Shown: piece by piece, positions 23,301 to 34,161 of the stretch
Numbering within the stretch: position 1 is the stretch's first letter
How the letters are laid out: the number at the start of each line of letters is the position of its first letter
NCBI RefSeq assembly: GCF_014529535.1
Contig: NW_023503307.1
Span: 4,747,887-4,811,886 of the forward strand
Length of the DNA: 64,000 nucleotides
DNA from: Bradysia coprophila
Taxonomy: Eukaryota > Arthropoda > Insecta > Diptera > Sciaridae
Reading direction: 5' to 3'
The notes under the pieces: generated by a model
The model's database searches: none
What the model was told of the DNA's origin: nothing
Seen by the model: only the letters and a program-made list of their open reading frames with translations
Made by a program: the position numbers and the translations under genes

Positions 23301-26300
23301 AGTACGAAAAAAAATAACTGGATTGGGAGACATTCCCTTATCAAGTGGGGGATTTTATGAATTTTAGATATATCATGGTGGAATGATCAGTTATTGATCT
23401 CGAGAAACCTCGAAATTTGGTGATCCTTTGTTTTCTTCCCGGTCATCATTTAACTTGAACAAGACGTACCACGTAGTCTCCCAGACACATGCGTTGAAAA
23501 CATAGTTGAAGATATTTAGTGCAGTCACACATAATGTGTATGCCTGTCTTATATTCTAATCTATAGTAATATCTAGTAGTTGCCACAAGCTCTCAGTCGC
23601 CGATTCAGCCCACAGTGTCCCGAACCTCCTACCAACCTTCCAGGGTTTATTTTTGGATTTTTTTTTGAATTTTTTTTACAAAATTTCCAAAAATTTCCAA
23701 AAACCGCGAACATTTAAAAACAGAATTTTTCCAGCCTTGCGTCTTACCTGACTCAATTATTTTGTGTGATTCTTGACACTATCCGCTTTCAAATGAAGTC
23801 GAGCATGATTAATTTGAAAGATGAGAGCGTCAATAATCAAACAAAATCATTGAGAGCCGGCTAAAACACAAGGCTGAGTTCAAGAGTTGCCAAAACCGTT
23901 CGAAATTATCGAAAAATTCGCCGTTTTTGGAATTTTTTGGAAATAGGCCCTGCAACCTTCTGATGCGATCTCGTTCCATACCGAACAAATATTTCTCCTA
24001 TTTCGCATTCAGCTTAGGGAAAAAGTGCTTTATGAATTTTTAGAGAAGTATTACTCGCGGTAAATTAAAACTATTCATCAGTTATGAGTGTCGTCATTCA
24101 TTAAACACACACCTAAAGAGTCATGTAATCATGATGTTCACATTTGTCAGTGCTGCCAGTAGTTTCAAAAATCATCATCGATAAATACGCATTTATTGTA
24201 GACAAAAGTGTGTCCTACTCCCAGTCGATCATACATTTTACTTCATAAAATCGCGTATTTATCCAGTTATTGATGATTGAAGACGACTGGCAGGACTGAC
24301 AAATGTTGTCGTCGTTATTGTATGTTATCTAACGATAATTTGGGATATTTAACTTTTCTTTTCCTCAGACCCCTTAGACCATTCCATTTTTTTCTTTCTT
24401 ATTTCTCTACCTTATTTAACCGGACGAAGAACGTTCCTATATTGGTAGGCATATGATGACCAGATGTTTAATATTTTAAGGTGAAAATTCTGCGCTTGTT
24501 AAGGATCCTAGGACACAACGATCCGGACGCATCCGAAGCAATGAATGATATTCTTGCTAGTGTGGCAACAAATACGGAAACAAGTAAAAATGTTGGCAAC
24601 ACAATTCTGTATGAAACAGTGTTGTCGATAATGGATATTCGGTACGTATTCGATTCTGGTCTGAAATATTTTTTTTACTATGAGAATCATTGACTATAAT
24701 CGGTTTCTATAACTGTTCACAGTTCCGAAGGTGGCTTACGTGTCTTAGCTGTAAATATTTTGGGTCGATTTTTGCTAAACAGCGACAAGAACATTCGCTA
24801 CGTTGCATTGAATACACTTTTGCGTACTGTGCATGCCGACACATCTGCCGTTCAGCGCCATCGCACCACCATATTGGAGTGCCTGAAAGATCCAGACGTT
24901 TCGATTCGAAGACGTGCGATGGAATTGTCTTTCGCACTCATCAACGCTCAGAACATTCGGACAATGATCAAAGAATTGCTGACATTTTTGGAAAAATCCG
25001 ATTCTGAATTCAAAGCTCAATGCAGCAGCGGTATGATAAATGCTGCCGAACGTTATGCGCCCAATATTCGTTGGCATTTGGATACCCAATTGAGTGTTCT
25101 GATTGCCGTTGGTAATTATGTGCGCGACGATGTGGTGTCTTCGACCATTCAACTAATATCGAGCAGTCCATCTGATGAACAGGGTTACATTACGTCCAGA
25201 TTGTGGCATTCACTGCAGGTGCCGAATAATTGTGAGGATAAACAGCCATTGTTGCAAGTGGCAATTTGGGCGATTGGAGAATATGGAGATTTGTTTATGT
25301 ACGAGGATCGAAGTGATAGTGAGTGCATGGTGATTTTGCGAATGTTCAATTTCTACAATCCGTTGCTAATTTTCAGGTGCGGAAAAACCAAACGAACATG
25401 ACATAATTGAAATGTATCAGAAGTTACTTTGGTCCACTCAGGCGTCCACGATAAGCAAGCAGTATATTTTAGTGTCTTTGGCAAAACTAAGTACGAGGCT
25501 ACGCACTGGACAAGAGTGAGTGAATCTATATCTCTATACTTGAAACGTACGCTAAGGCATCGATTGCGAAAATTTCAGTGAAATCAAAACGGTCATCGAT
25601 TCATTTGGTTCCCACTTAAATGTTGATCTACAACAGAGGGGTGTTGAATTTTCACAACTCTTCCGAGCTCACAGCAATCTACGACCGGCCTTGTTAGAAA
25701 AAATGCCTCCAATGCAAATAACACGCGTTGCCAATCAGAATGGTGACAGTCCCGAAGAGAATGGTGGCATTGAGTTGATCGAAAACGGTTTGGACGATCT
25801 GGAAAACGTCAGGCCAGCTCCAATATCCGAATCGGTATGGTGCACGCAAGCCCATTTTCTATGCGACACAGCACTAACGCTTTGCTCCACTTTTAATTGC
25901 AGAACGCTCTTCTGGATTTGTTAGGTGGCACCGATGGACCAGTAGATTTTAAGCCAGTCACCACCAAACAAACCGTCAACACAAACACAATGTCGAACGC
26001 TACATCAAACAATCAAGATTTGCTGGATCTCTTGGGCGGCTTAGATCTTTCCAATCCCACAGTCAATTCAAACGACAATACAAACAACGGCAATAATCTG
26101 TTTTCCATGCCAGCTCCGTTATCCACATCGATCAGTTCGCCACAATCTCAACTCATCACCGGCGGACTGTTCGACGATTTGAGCGTGCCATTGTCGCAGA
26201 CAACTGGATTGACACTGACTGCGTTGGATCAAAATGGAATTTCGGTCGTGCTAGTGCCGCAAAAAATTGCTGGATGTCTGCAGGTGCTGATGACGGCCAC

Positions 26301-26620
26301 AAACAGTTCGTTAACGACATTGGAACAGTTTCTATTCCAAGCTGCAGTTCCTAGAAGTTTTACGCTACAAATGCTGTCGCCGTCCGGATCGATGCTGCCG
26401 CCAGGTGGAACCATTACGCAGGAAATGCGACTAACGTGTTCGGCTAATGTGAGTTTGTTGGGCGGGTCCATCCAGTGAGTTAACTAATTTGGTTAACTTT
26501 TGTTTCTATCAATTACAGGCAACTCTTCGCATGAGACTTCGTATTTCATATATCAGTGATGGAAATCGTGTGTTAGAACAATCGGAGGTCAGTGGATTCC
26601 CAGACGATGCGTTCGACTAG
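20381..26620 (+). CDS. AP-1gamma: AP-1 complex gamma subunit (gamma-adaptin)
   Basis: The large gamma subunit of the AP-1 clathrin adaptor, which sorts cargo at the trans-Golgi network and endosomes. Twelve exons: 20381-20397, 21283-21344, 21872-22202, 22265-22503, 22571-22647, 23034-23129, 24481-24641, 24723-25318, 25377-25515, 25579-25834, 25903-26448, 26519-26620. All are GT-AG and phase-consistent, giving 873 residues. The first exon (MNPEHG) is short but keeps frame into [20 protein letters not shown]; the Met of MATIRQ (21302) is an alternative start. The alpha-helical adaptin trunk ([20 protein letters not shown] onward) covers about residues 27-600. The hinge holds two clathrin-box-like motifs, NALLDLLGG and QDLLDLLGG. 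The gamma-ear begins near [15 protein letters not shown] and ends FPDDAFD. A later promoter could bypass exon 1. Confidence 0.95.
23641..23952. mobile_element. 312-bp hAT-like MITE with 8-bp target duplication
   Basis: The left end is CAGGGTTTATTTTTGGA and the reverse complement of the right end is CAGGGCCTATTTCCAAAAA. It is flanked exactly by CAACCTTC at 23633-23640 and 23953-23960, an 8-bp duplication as hAT transposases make. The interior is AT-rich and non-coding. It shares its termini with 37035-37286 and 1279-1450. Confidence 0.9.
24140..24306. mobile_element. 167-bp inverted-repeat element
   Basis: ACATTTGTCAGTGCTGCCAG at the left is repeated inverted at the right (CTGGCAGGACTGACAAATGT), and pairing extends inward through ATAAATACGC, giving imperfect arms of about 55 bp. 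No clear target duplication. Confidence 0.65.
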
Positions 26621-27109
26621 TAAAGGGAAATTTGATGTGAAAAATCAATCAAATTTATGTCATAGAAAGAGAGAAAATTCATTTTTTTTATTCTTAATCA
26701 AAAATATTTATTTGTTTCTTTTTATTAGTTATTTAACACGCGAAACGAGAGAGAGAGATAGAGAGAGATGAAGAAGGGAAAAACCCTGTCTCCGAATCAA
26801 ATTTGTATGTCCTCAATTCAATTTTGTAATTTAAACTTGATTTTTTGTTAAAAACAATTTTTTCTGATTAATTAATGATAAAATTTAATCAACTCTGCTG
26901 CTGGGTAGGTCGTATTATTACAATTAATTCAATTGTCGATGAAAAACATCGACCCGAAACAACTATGTCGAAAAACTTACCGGTAAAGGCTCATAGACGC
27001 AAAATATATTTATTGAAATGAAGAAAGACCCAAACATAACATGGGCGTATGCGTTAGTCAGGCAGTGCAGTCGAGGAAAACTGACAATTTGTTTATGTCA
27101 TCGAATTTT

Positions 27110-27330
27110 CTACTCAGCCATTTGTTTCAAGTTCAAAAAGTACGTGAAGCGTTCGGTCAGTTGACCCCTACAATTCGTTGTATCCAAATTATGAAACTTG
27201 GGTGTGTCTACGAACAGTTGAGAAATATCTCATGCGAAATTGTCCCCACCGGGATTTGAACCACGGTCACAAAATAATGTTTTTCCGTTCCATTTTAGAT
27301 CCTCTCATCCTCACTAAGTGAGTACTTTAT
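27110..27330 (-). repeat. tRNA-derived SINE, copy 1
   Basis: On the minus strand there is a B box GGTTCAAATCC followed by CGGTGGGGACAATTTCGCAT and, downstream, CAAGTTTCATAATTTGG. These features recur in the same order at 50454-50884. The A-box part is more decayed here. Boundaries are approximate. Confidence 0.55.
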
Positions 27331-28960
27331 GGAAATAACACTTTACTAAAATGTCTCTTGCCTCATTCAAATTCATATTTTCGGGTATTATTTAACCCTT
27401 TCATGCAGTGTTTACTGTTTACTGAACTCATGATCTATACATCACTTAATTTGCAAAAATTCATTGAAATTCGCCAAAATAGCCTGTTTTCCTAGGCGCA
27501 ACACAGTTTACGGTTTTTGTAGTAGAACATTGAATTAGATTATGAGTGGAAAAATGAGCCATTGGGGTATGAGTATCTTCCATCTATTTTAAAAATTACT
27601 TTCTGGCCGGAAATAGTGCAACGTAATGGTGTGCTAATCTCGCAGATAGTTTTCAGTGAATTCATTCCGGAATATTATGAATAAACCTAACCGATAATCT
27701 CCGAACTAATAAGATCATAATTTGATCTGTTTATTGAATAAAACAATCTTTCTTAAGTATCCGCCTCGCTTTATTTCATTTTGATGGCATAACATGTTTT
27801 ATTCTTCTCACCGTTTACGGAAATGATTCATTACATGATGTCATTTGCGGTAATTCTACTTCGGCGGGGCTTCGCGCTGTGAAATACCCTACACAATTGT
27901 TTGGACGTTATTATTTTGATATCTCAAATTATTGTAGTTCTTGTCTTCGGTGCGGGTGACAAACTTCACACTCGGCAATATAAGAATGATTAAACAACAA
28001 GGACATAATTTACTAATTGCCATGATGCTAAAACATCGCCTGCAATGACTACTTATTGTTTTAGAAAAAAGTTCTTAAATCTACTTACTACCTACTTACC
28101 TACTTAATGGCTCGACGAGATTTCTTGTAATCTGAAAAATCTTTACATTGTGGGTTCGGAAAAAAATCTTTCTTTTCTTAATATTCAAAGTACTACTACA
28201 GTTACATGGGCTAAATTTTTGCGATTTTTTATTTAATAAAATTTATGTCGAGTTATTAACACGAAATACTGCTACGCGTTTGTACTTAAAAAAAAAATAA
28301 AAAAGTAAATTCCATGTAACGCAGAAGAATGTTTAACATTTTTTTATTAAATAACAAAATGTGATTTTAAATAATTTTATATTTTTGTTTCCCTCTTTAT
28401 AAATCATAAGAATTTTGTTTTCGTTTAAATCAAATTATTTTTTATTTAGCAAAACAATAAAACAAAAATTGAAATTTGTTTCGAAGGAAATTAATTGAAA
28501 GAATAAGAAGAAGAAAAAATTATTGTAAATTATTGTAAATAGTTGAACCAAACAATTAAAAATGATTTTAACTTTTGTTTTATTTTTTTTTTTTTGGTTT
28601 CTCACCTTCGATTGTGTATAACCTCAAATTGTTTTTATTTTTTATTTTTGCGCGTATGTAAAACACACATACACATATATACATACACAGTTACACATAC
28701 ATTAACAGAAATAAGTTAAAAAAGTTATTCAGAAGAACATGAAAAAGAAAATCTATCAAACTTTTTAATTTAGTTTAGTGAATTTAAATTCGTTTTTTTA
28801 TTAAAACCCATCATTATTGTAGCTATTGTTTAAGAGACATGTATTCAAATAAAAAATAAATAAATTTTAATATTAAAGCATGATGTGGTATTTGAAATTA
28901 TTCGATTCTCCACTACACTGGTTAGAGAAGTAACACGTTGCCGGTTATTGTGGCTTGTCA

Positions 28961-29105
28961 ACTTTAGGCACATCGGAAAGTGCTAAGAGAGTCAAGGAAT
29001 ACCTCCAAATAAATTTCTAAAAATCAAAAATTTGACTTTTGATTTTTAGAAATTTATTTGAAGGTATTCCTCGACTCTCTTAGCACTTTCCGGCGTGCCT
29101 AAAGT
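28961..29105. repeat. Near-perfect hairpin, 69-bp arms
   Basis: Arms 28961-29029 and 29037-29105 are reverse complements with about four differences around a 7-bp loop; the outer part reads ACTTTAGGCACATCGGAAAG and the inner part TTTCTAAAAATCAAAA. RNA read through it would form a long stem. It is probably a foldback MITE; I see no target duplication. Confidence 0.85.
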
Positions 29106-29670
29106 GCCTGCTCGAGCATTATCCCCTACGTGATAAGAACTGACAATTTCAATTCGAATTCATTCCACATTAAAAATTAATGAATGTAAAAAAATCGTAA
29201 GCTCAGTTGCTCAGTTTAAATAAATGTGATCTCTCTCATTTTGACGTGTGACCCTGAGACCAGTTAATTCTACTGATCAATACGAGCTCGCTTTAAACAC
29301 TCTCTTATTTTCGAGGGGTAACCGACCCGAGTAATTGACTACACACCCTTAAAGGAATTGCCGAAGTAACCGGTAAATAATTGTAATTGATGGAAATACG
29401 AGAAATTAATGGAATTATAAGGAATTGACCGTAATTGGCTGGAAATACGTTGACTTGTAAGTAAATAAGGATAAGTATGATGATCGGAAATTCCTGGTAC
29501 TTTTTTCCGATCATCGTACTTATCTGTATTTAGTCTAATTTACTTGCAATTCCCTTACAATGTATTAATGTATTTCCAGTCAATTACTTATAATTCCATC
29601 AATTTCACACATTTTCAGTCAATTCCGGTCAATTCCTTATAACTCCATCAATTCCTTGTATTTTCATCAA

Positions 29671-29996
29671 TTGAGTTACAAACAATTTTTTTTTTAATTT
29701 TTTATCGATGGAGAACCTAATTATAAGACACTTTGTCTCGTATCATATGCCAAAAAAAGTTAAAACTTTTTTTATAAATCATTTTGAAAGTCACTGAAAA
29801 CACGAAAATTCGAATCGAAATACAAAAATTTTTGATGGCATACTGTATTTCTATTCGATTTTTCGTGTTTTTAGTGACTTTCAAAATGATTTATAAAAAA
29901 AGTTTTAACTTTTTTTGGCATATGATACGAGACAAAGTGTCTTATAATTAGGTTCTCCATCGATAAAAAATAAAAAAAAAAATGTTTGTAACTCAA
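29671..29996. repeat. Long hairpin inside the composite element
   Basis: The sequence from TTGAGTTACAAACA through ATCGATGGAGAACCTAATTA to near 29833 is repeated inverted up to 29996 with few differences, around a loop of about 20-30 bp containing ATTTTTGATGGCATACTG. A transcript would give a stem of about 150 bp, a plausible siRNA source. Confidence 0.88.
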
Positions 29997-30093
29997 ATAA
30001 CAATTATTTTCCGGAGTATCTGGGAAGCTGCAACATAGCTGTTCCAAATTTTAGTTTCGCCGAAAGCGTTTCGAAATAATTTGTTCATTCAAA

Positions 30094-30273
30094 GCTCTGT
30101 CAAGCACCGAAGTTGACTTTGACATCACTCAATTAGAAGGACAAAAACACATTATGTTGACTATTTAAAAAAAAAAAAAATTGATAGCCATTGTATGAAA
30201 AGAAAAGGCAACTTTGATCGGTTCAGTCCTCTATTTGAGTGACGGCAAAGTCAGCTTCGGTGCTAGACAGTAC
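30094..30273. mobile_element. 180-bp MITE (GCACCGAAGCTGACTTTGAC family), copy 1
   Basis: It has ~44-bp imperfect terminal inverted repeats containing CTGTCAAGCACCGAAG and CTTCGGTGCTAGACAG. It is about 90% similar to 33984-34161 by eye, including the unique middle TTGATAGCCATTGTATGAAA. It sits inside the larger composite element and is probably a nested insertion. Confidence 0.85.
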
Positions 30274-30719
30274 GTTGGTTCATTACAAAACGCTCCTTTA
30301 ACTTTGACTTTAGTCTCTATTTGACAACTATATTTATAGTGAGTCACCAACTGTTTCCTACAAAAAAATATGTCGCAATGGAATTGAATAATAGCGGAAA
30401 ATATCGTGGAAATATTTCGAAAATTCATGGAATTGTAGAAATTAATTGGAATTATAGGAATTGAATGGCGAATCCGGCAAGTATAGGTGTTAATCCGGTA
30501 ATTGAAGTAATAAAAGGAATTGAAAACAATTAAAAGGAATTAGTAATTTGACACCATTTCGGCCAGTCGGTTACCCCTCGCTTATTTTTCATTTCATCTG
30601 TTCATTCACTGTCTCAAGGGTTAACATGCGGAGGTTACGCCGCATCGCACGAAACCACTGAACTATGCTGTAATTTTCATACACACAAAATTGTGGCACA
30701 ATTTTAGTACGTAATACTT

Positions 30720-32609
30720 TTTATTATTTCGTATGGCATATTACATGAATACAAGCAAATTATCACATCGCATTCTATCACACTAGTTCAAAAAGAACAA
30801 GAAAACAAGATTAAGAAAAATCTTTTAGTCAAAAAAGTAAAAGCTCGAAAAAAGAACGGTCCAGACTATCATAACGCAATGTCCATCGACCAGATCCACT
30901 GTACTGCTGTAGGTGTGACTTCGTGAATTTGTTGGATGCCACCGATAAATTTTCGTGTAGGGCAGTCGCTTACAATGTGATCGGTTGTTTGGGGGACGTC
31001 ATCGCAATCACAGTTCGGCGACTCGTTCATGTTTCATTTGTACATCATACTAGCACATCGCCCGTGACCAGTTCTGATTCGGTTGATACGGCTCCAAACT
31101 TGTCTTACCTCAGACATGCCTTCAACTTTAGTCGTCGGGTCGTCAATGAGTTGTTGATTACGCAGATTTTCAGCGGCCCATAATTCCTTCCACTTTTCAT
31201 TCGGTTCGTAGGTGAAGTCATCGGATGTGAAAAAGCCTTCCTTCCACAGAGGGTTTCTGCACTTCAGTCTCGAAATTGCTGGAGCGTCAGTGAGGTCCGT
31301 GTGTATCGGGAGGAATGGATTCGCCGATATTTTTGTCCATTCCCGAAACAGAGCGGTTTCACGACGAATACTAGCCGGTGTGATGTTTGCTAAAACTGGC
31401 AGCCAGGGTAGTGGGGTCGATTTCAGCGTTCCAGTAACCGTGCGAAGGCAAGCATTTAACTGGACATCAATTTTGTCGACGTGGGAGCTTCTTAGCCATA
31501 CCGGGCAGCAGTATTATGCCGTTGAGTAAACGATTGAGAGCGCTGCTGTGCGAAGCGTATTTCCGTTGCTACCCCAAGACGAACCAGCCAACTTTTGGAT
31601 GATATTGTTACGGGTCTTGAGCTTACTTTCTCCAGGTGGGCTTTGTGAGTCTGCGTTCTATCCATCGTATACCCAAGATATTTCGGGTTTGGGTTAAATT
31701 TTACCGTTTTTCCACAGAACGTCACATTCAGTTTTCTGTTCGCTTCTCTATTGTTTAAGTGAAAGAAGCTTACCTCGGTTTTTTCCGGATTCGGACGGAG
31801 ACGCCAATCACTGTAATATTTTTCAATGATAGCCAGATCATTCGTGAGAGTATGCTCAATGAACTTGGGATTTGTGTGTTGTGTTCCTTGGGCATTGTCG
31901 TCTGCATATCCAAATTTACGTGACTGCGTGTGAGGCATGTCGCTGACGTATAAGTTCAAAAGTAGTGGAGCCAGAACTGAGCCTTGGCGTAGGCCATTGT
32001 TTAAAATTCTTGTCTTGCTGCGTTCACCATGCATGATAACTTTCGCTTGCCTGTTGGAAAGCATGTTGTTTAAAAGTTGAGCTAAAGTTGAACACGGTAC
32101 GGCGTCAATGAACTTTAACATTAGGCCATCCTTCCACACAGTGTCGTAGGCGGATGACAAATCGACAAAAGCTATGCCAGTTTTTAGTTTCTCTTCGAAG
32201 CCGCGTTCAATATAAGTTGATACAGCTAGGATCTGGTCGGTGCAGCTACGGTTTTTTCTGAAACCAGCTGATTCGTGTGGCAGTTTCGCGTCGATGGCAT
32301 CGTAAATCCGGTTGTAGATAAGGCGTTCCAGAAGCTTGTAGCACGCACTGAGTAAGGATATTGGCCTATAACTAGCCGGATCATCCTCTGGTTTATTCGG
32401 TTTGAGTATCATCACTACTTTGCTCTTTCGGAATTCTTTCGGGATATTTCTCGTTGTGAGAATATCGTTCAAAAATCGTGTCAGCCATACTCTAGCTCGG
32501 TGTCCTAGATGTTTGATGAACTCTTGGTACAAATTGTCGGCGCCTGCTGCCTTGCCCGATTTTAGTGAGTCGATGCAGGAATTCACTTCGGTGGAGTCAA
32601 AAGGTCTGG
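30720..32609 (-). mobile_element. 5'-truncated jockey-type LINE with 14-bp target duplication
   Basis: A non-LTR retrotransposon remnant on the minus strand. From 32609 down to about 31500 the frame encodes reverse transcriptase: LKSGKAAGADN, YRPISLLSACYKLLERLIY, GFRKNRSCTDQI, FVDLSSAYDTVW, the catalytic FGYADDNA, and LRPNPEKTEVSFF. The reading then shifts frame and continues to a C-terminal cysteine/histidine region (CDCDDVPQTTDH) with an in-frame TGA near 31030. AGTACGTAATACTT flanks the element at 30706-30719 and 32610-32623. A short A-rich tail lies at its 3' end (T-rich after 30719 on the plus strand). The endonuclease domain is absent: reverse transcription stopped in the RT domain. The copy is dead. 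Confidence 0.93.
31492..32609 (-). pseudogene. Reverse transcriptase fragment of the LINE
   Basis: This is the longest open part of the truncated LINE, about 370 codons of RT including the YADD catalytic motif. The apparent start Met upstream of 32609 lies in the target-site duplication and flanking DNA, so it is not a native start. A frameshift near 31500-31540 breaks it from its C-terminal part. Confidence 0.88.
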
Positions 32610-33983
32610 AGTACGTAATACTTATAGCCGCCAATGGTTTTTTTTGCGTACGACCCCAGTGAAGTAATGACTCAATCCAAAATTGGAATTCTGAAGCACT
32701 GAAGTATTCTTAAAAATTCCATAAAATAAAAAATTTAATATCAGGAATTTTTAAAGACTTTCAAAGAAATCTATGGAATTTTTAAGGGTTATTCCAAAAA
32801 TATGCTCATGCGATGAAAATATCGCAACAAGCAGTAAGTCAGCGAACATGGATTCTGCTCCGAGTGGGGAATAGGAGGGAAAGAGAAAAATAACAAATAG
32901 TAAACTGAGCGTTAACTGAGTGAAGTTGAAAAATTATTGCCTTGTTCAGGTTTGACGGCTGTGTCAAAAGTAGCGAATTTTATTTTTGTCAAACGGTTGA
33001 CGTTGCACTCATTCACGACTCGCAGTTAACACTGCGCTAAAAATTTCTAGCCGAATTAAAACCTGACAACAGTCATTTTAGAGATAAGTATTTAGATACT
33101 ATTTTCTTAATTCATAGGAACTACTATTCAATACTGCAACTTAAACCACCAGCCAATACATGACAAGATTCTCCGATTTTGTACAGCCAATAATTTCCTT
33201 GAGATTTTTCGAACGGTATGATTCTTGAGTCATTTAACCCTCACTTCAAATCGAATAATATAAATTATACCTTCTCTAGCATGAATGCATAATATGCTTT
33301 TGGTACACTAATAGAAGACAACTTTTTTTTATTTAAACTTTTGAAAGTCTGCCAACAGAAAATTGCGGCCAACAAAATTGGGTTTTCCAATGTAACAAAT
33401 TAGAACAAATGACACACTCAATGTGATAGTCTATTTGTGATTTGAATGACCTCGTTGCTTTCATTCTGCATCGTTCATGAAGATTGGTTGGGTTAGGTCA
33501 GTGCAGTTGTACGGTAATACTCCTCCTTTCAACTTTGATGAACGCACCCACTCAACAGAAGTATTGTGCAAATACGCTAACGACTTAACACATCGCGTAA
33601 GAACATTTTCCCTGAACGGGTAACTCATCATTTTCGGTAGAATATATAAGTTTAGAGGTCCGCTTTCACTATTCAATATTGCGATGACTCATACAATGGA
33701 AATGAGGCAGTGATGATACTATCTTCCAAACAGCAGACGAAAATTGCAAAGCATCGGATTTTGTAATTTGATTGCGCAGTAGCAATCATCGGATCGGTGC
33801 ACTGCAACACATTTTTTTAAACAAACAGTCAAAATCACAAAGACATTTTCTGAATTGTAGAAATACGTAGTGGGTCTGAGAAGAGAAATGCAGCATGTCC
33901 TGTGTGACTACGAAATAACAAACTTGCTAAAATCGCAGGACGTGCATTTCAAGCAAAAGTTATCATAGTCGACAGCAGCCAAA

Positions 33984-34161
33984 GCACTGTCAAGCACCGA
34001 AGCTGACTTTGACATCACTCAATTAGAAGGCCAAAAACACACCTGTTGACAATTTTTTTTACATTTTTTGATAGCCATTGTATGAAAAAGAATAGCCAAC
34101 TTTGATCGGTTCAGTCCTCTATTTGAGTGACGTCAAAGTCAGCTTCGGTGCTAGACAGTGC
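33984..34161. mobile_element. 178-bp MITE (GCACCGAAGCTGACTTTGAC family), copy 2
   Basis: It begins GCACTGTCAAGCACCGAAG and ends CTTCGGTGCTAGACAGTGC; the inverted arms are about 44 bp and better preserved than in the copy at 30094-30273. No target duplication is obvious, so the termini are set by the limit of pairing. Confidence 0.87.

Larger units (their letters stand above)
23130..24480 (+). other. Longest AP-1gamma intron, carrying two MITEs
   Basis: This 1.35 kb intron contains a hAT-like MITE (23641-23952) with a perfect 8-bp target duplication and a second inverted-repeat element (24140-24306). The other internal introns downstream of exon 3 are 58-81 bp, apart from 386 bp upstream of it. 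Confidence 0.8.
26621..29303. other. Gene-free region 3' of AP-1gamma
   Basis: The AP-1gamma 3' UTR lies at its start. Further on are a SINE-like stretch (about 27110-27330), AT-rich low-complexity DNA (28200-28880, with CACATACACA-type runs) and a large hairpin (28961-29105). No coding sequence is supported. Confidence 0.7.
29312..30580. mobile_element. 1.27 kb composite foldback element with 15-bp TIRs and 8-bp target duplication
   Basis: CGAGGGGTAACCGAC at 29312-29326 is exactly inverted at 30566-30580. CTTATTTT flanks it on both sides (29304-29311 and 30581-30588). Inside are a foldback around 29395-29615 (core GATGATCGGAAA / TTTCCGATCATC), a long hairpin with about 150-bp arms (29671-29996), a separately recognisable MITE (30094-30273), and many GGAATTGACCGTAATT-like short repeats. 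No transposase frame is present. An 8-bp duplication fits hAT or P-type integration, but the TIR is not one I recognise, so the superfamily is open. Confidence 0.88.
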
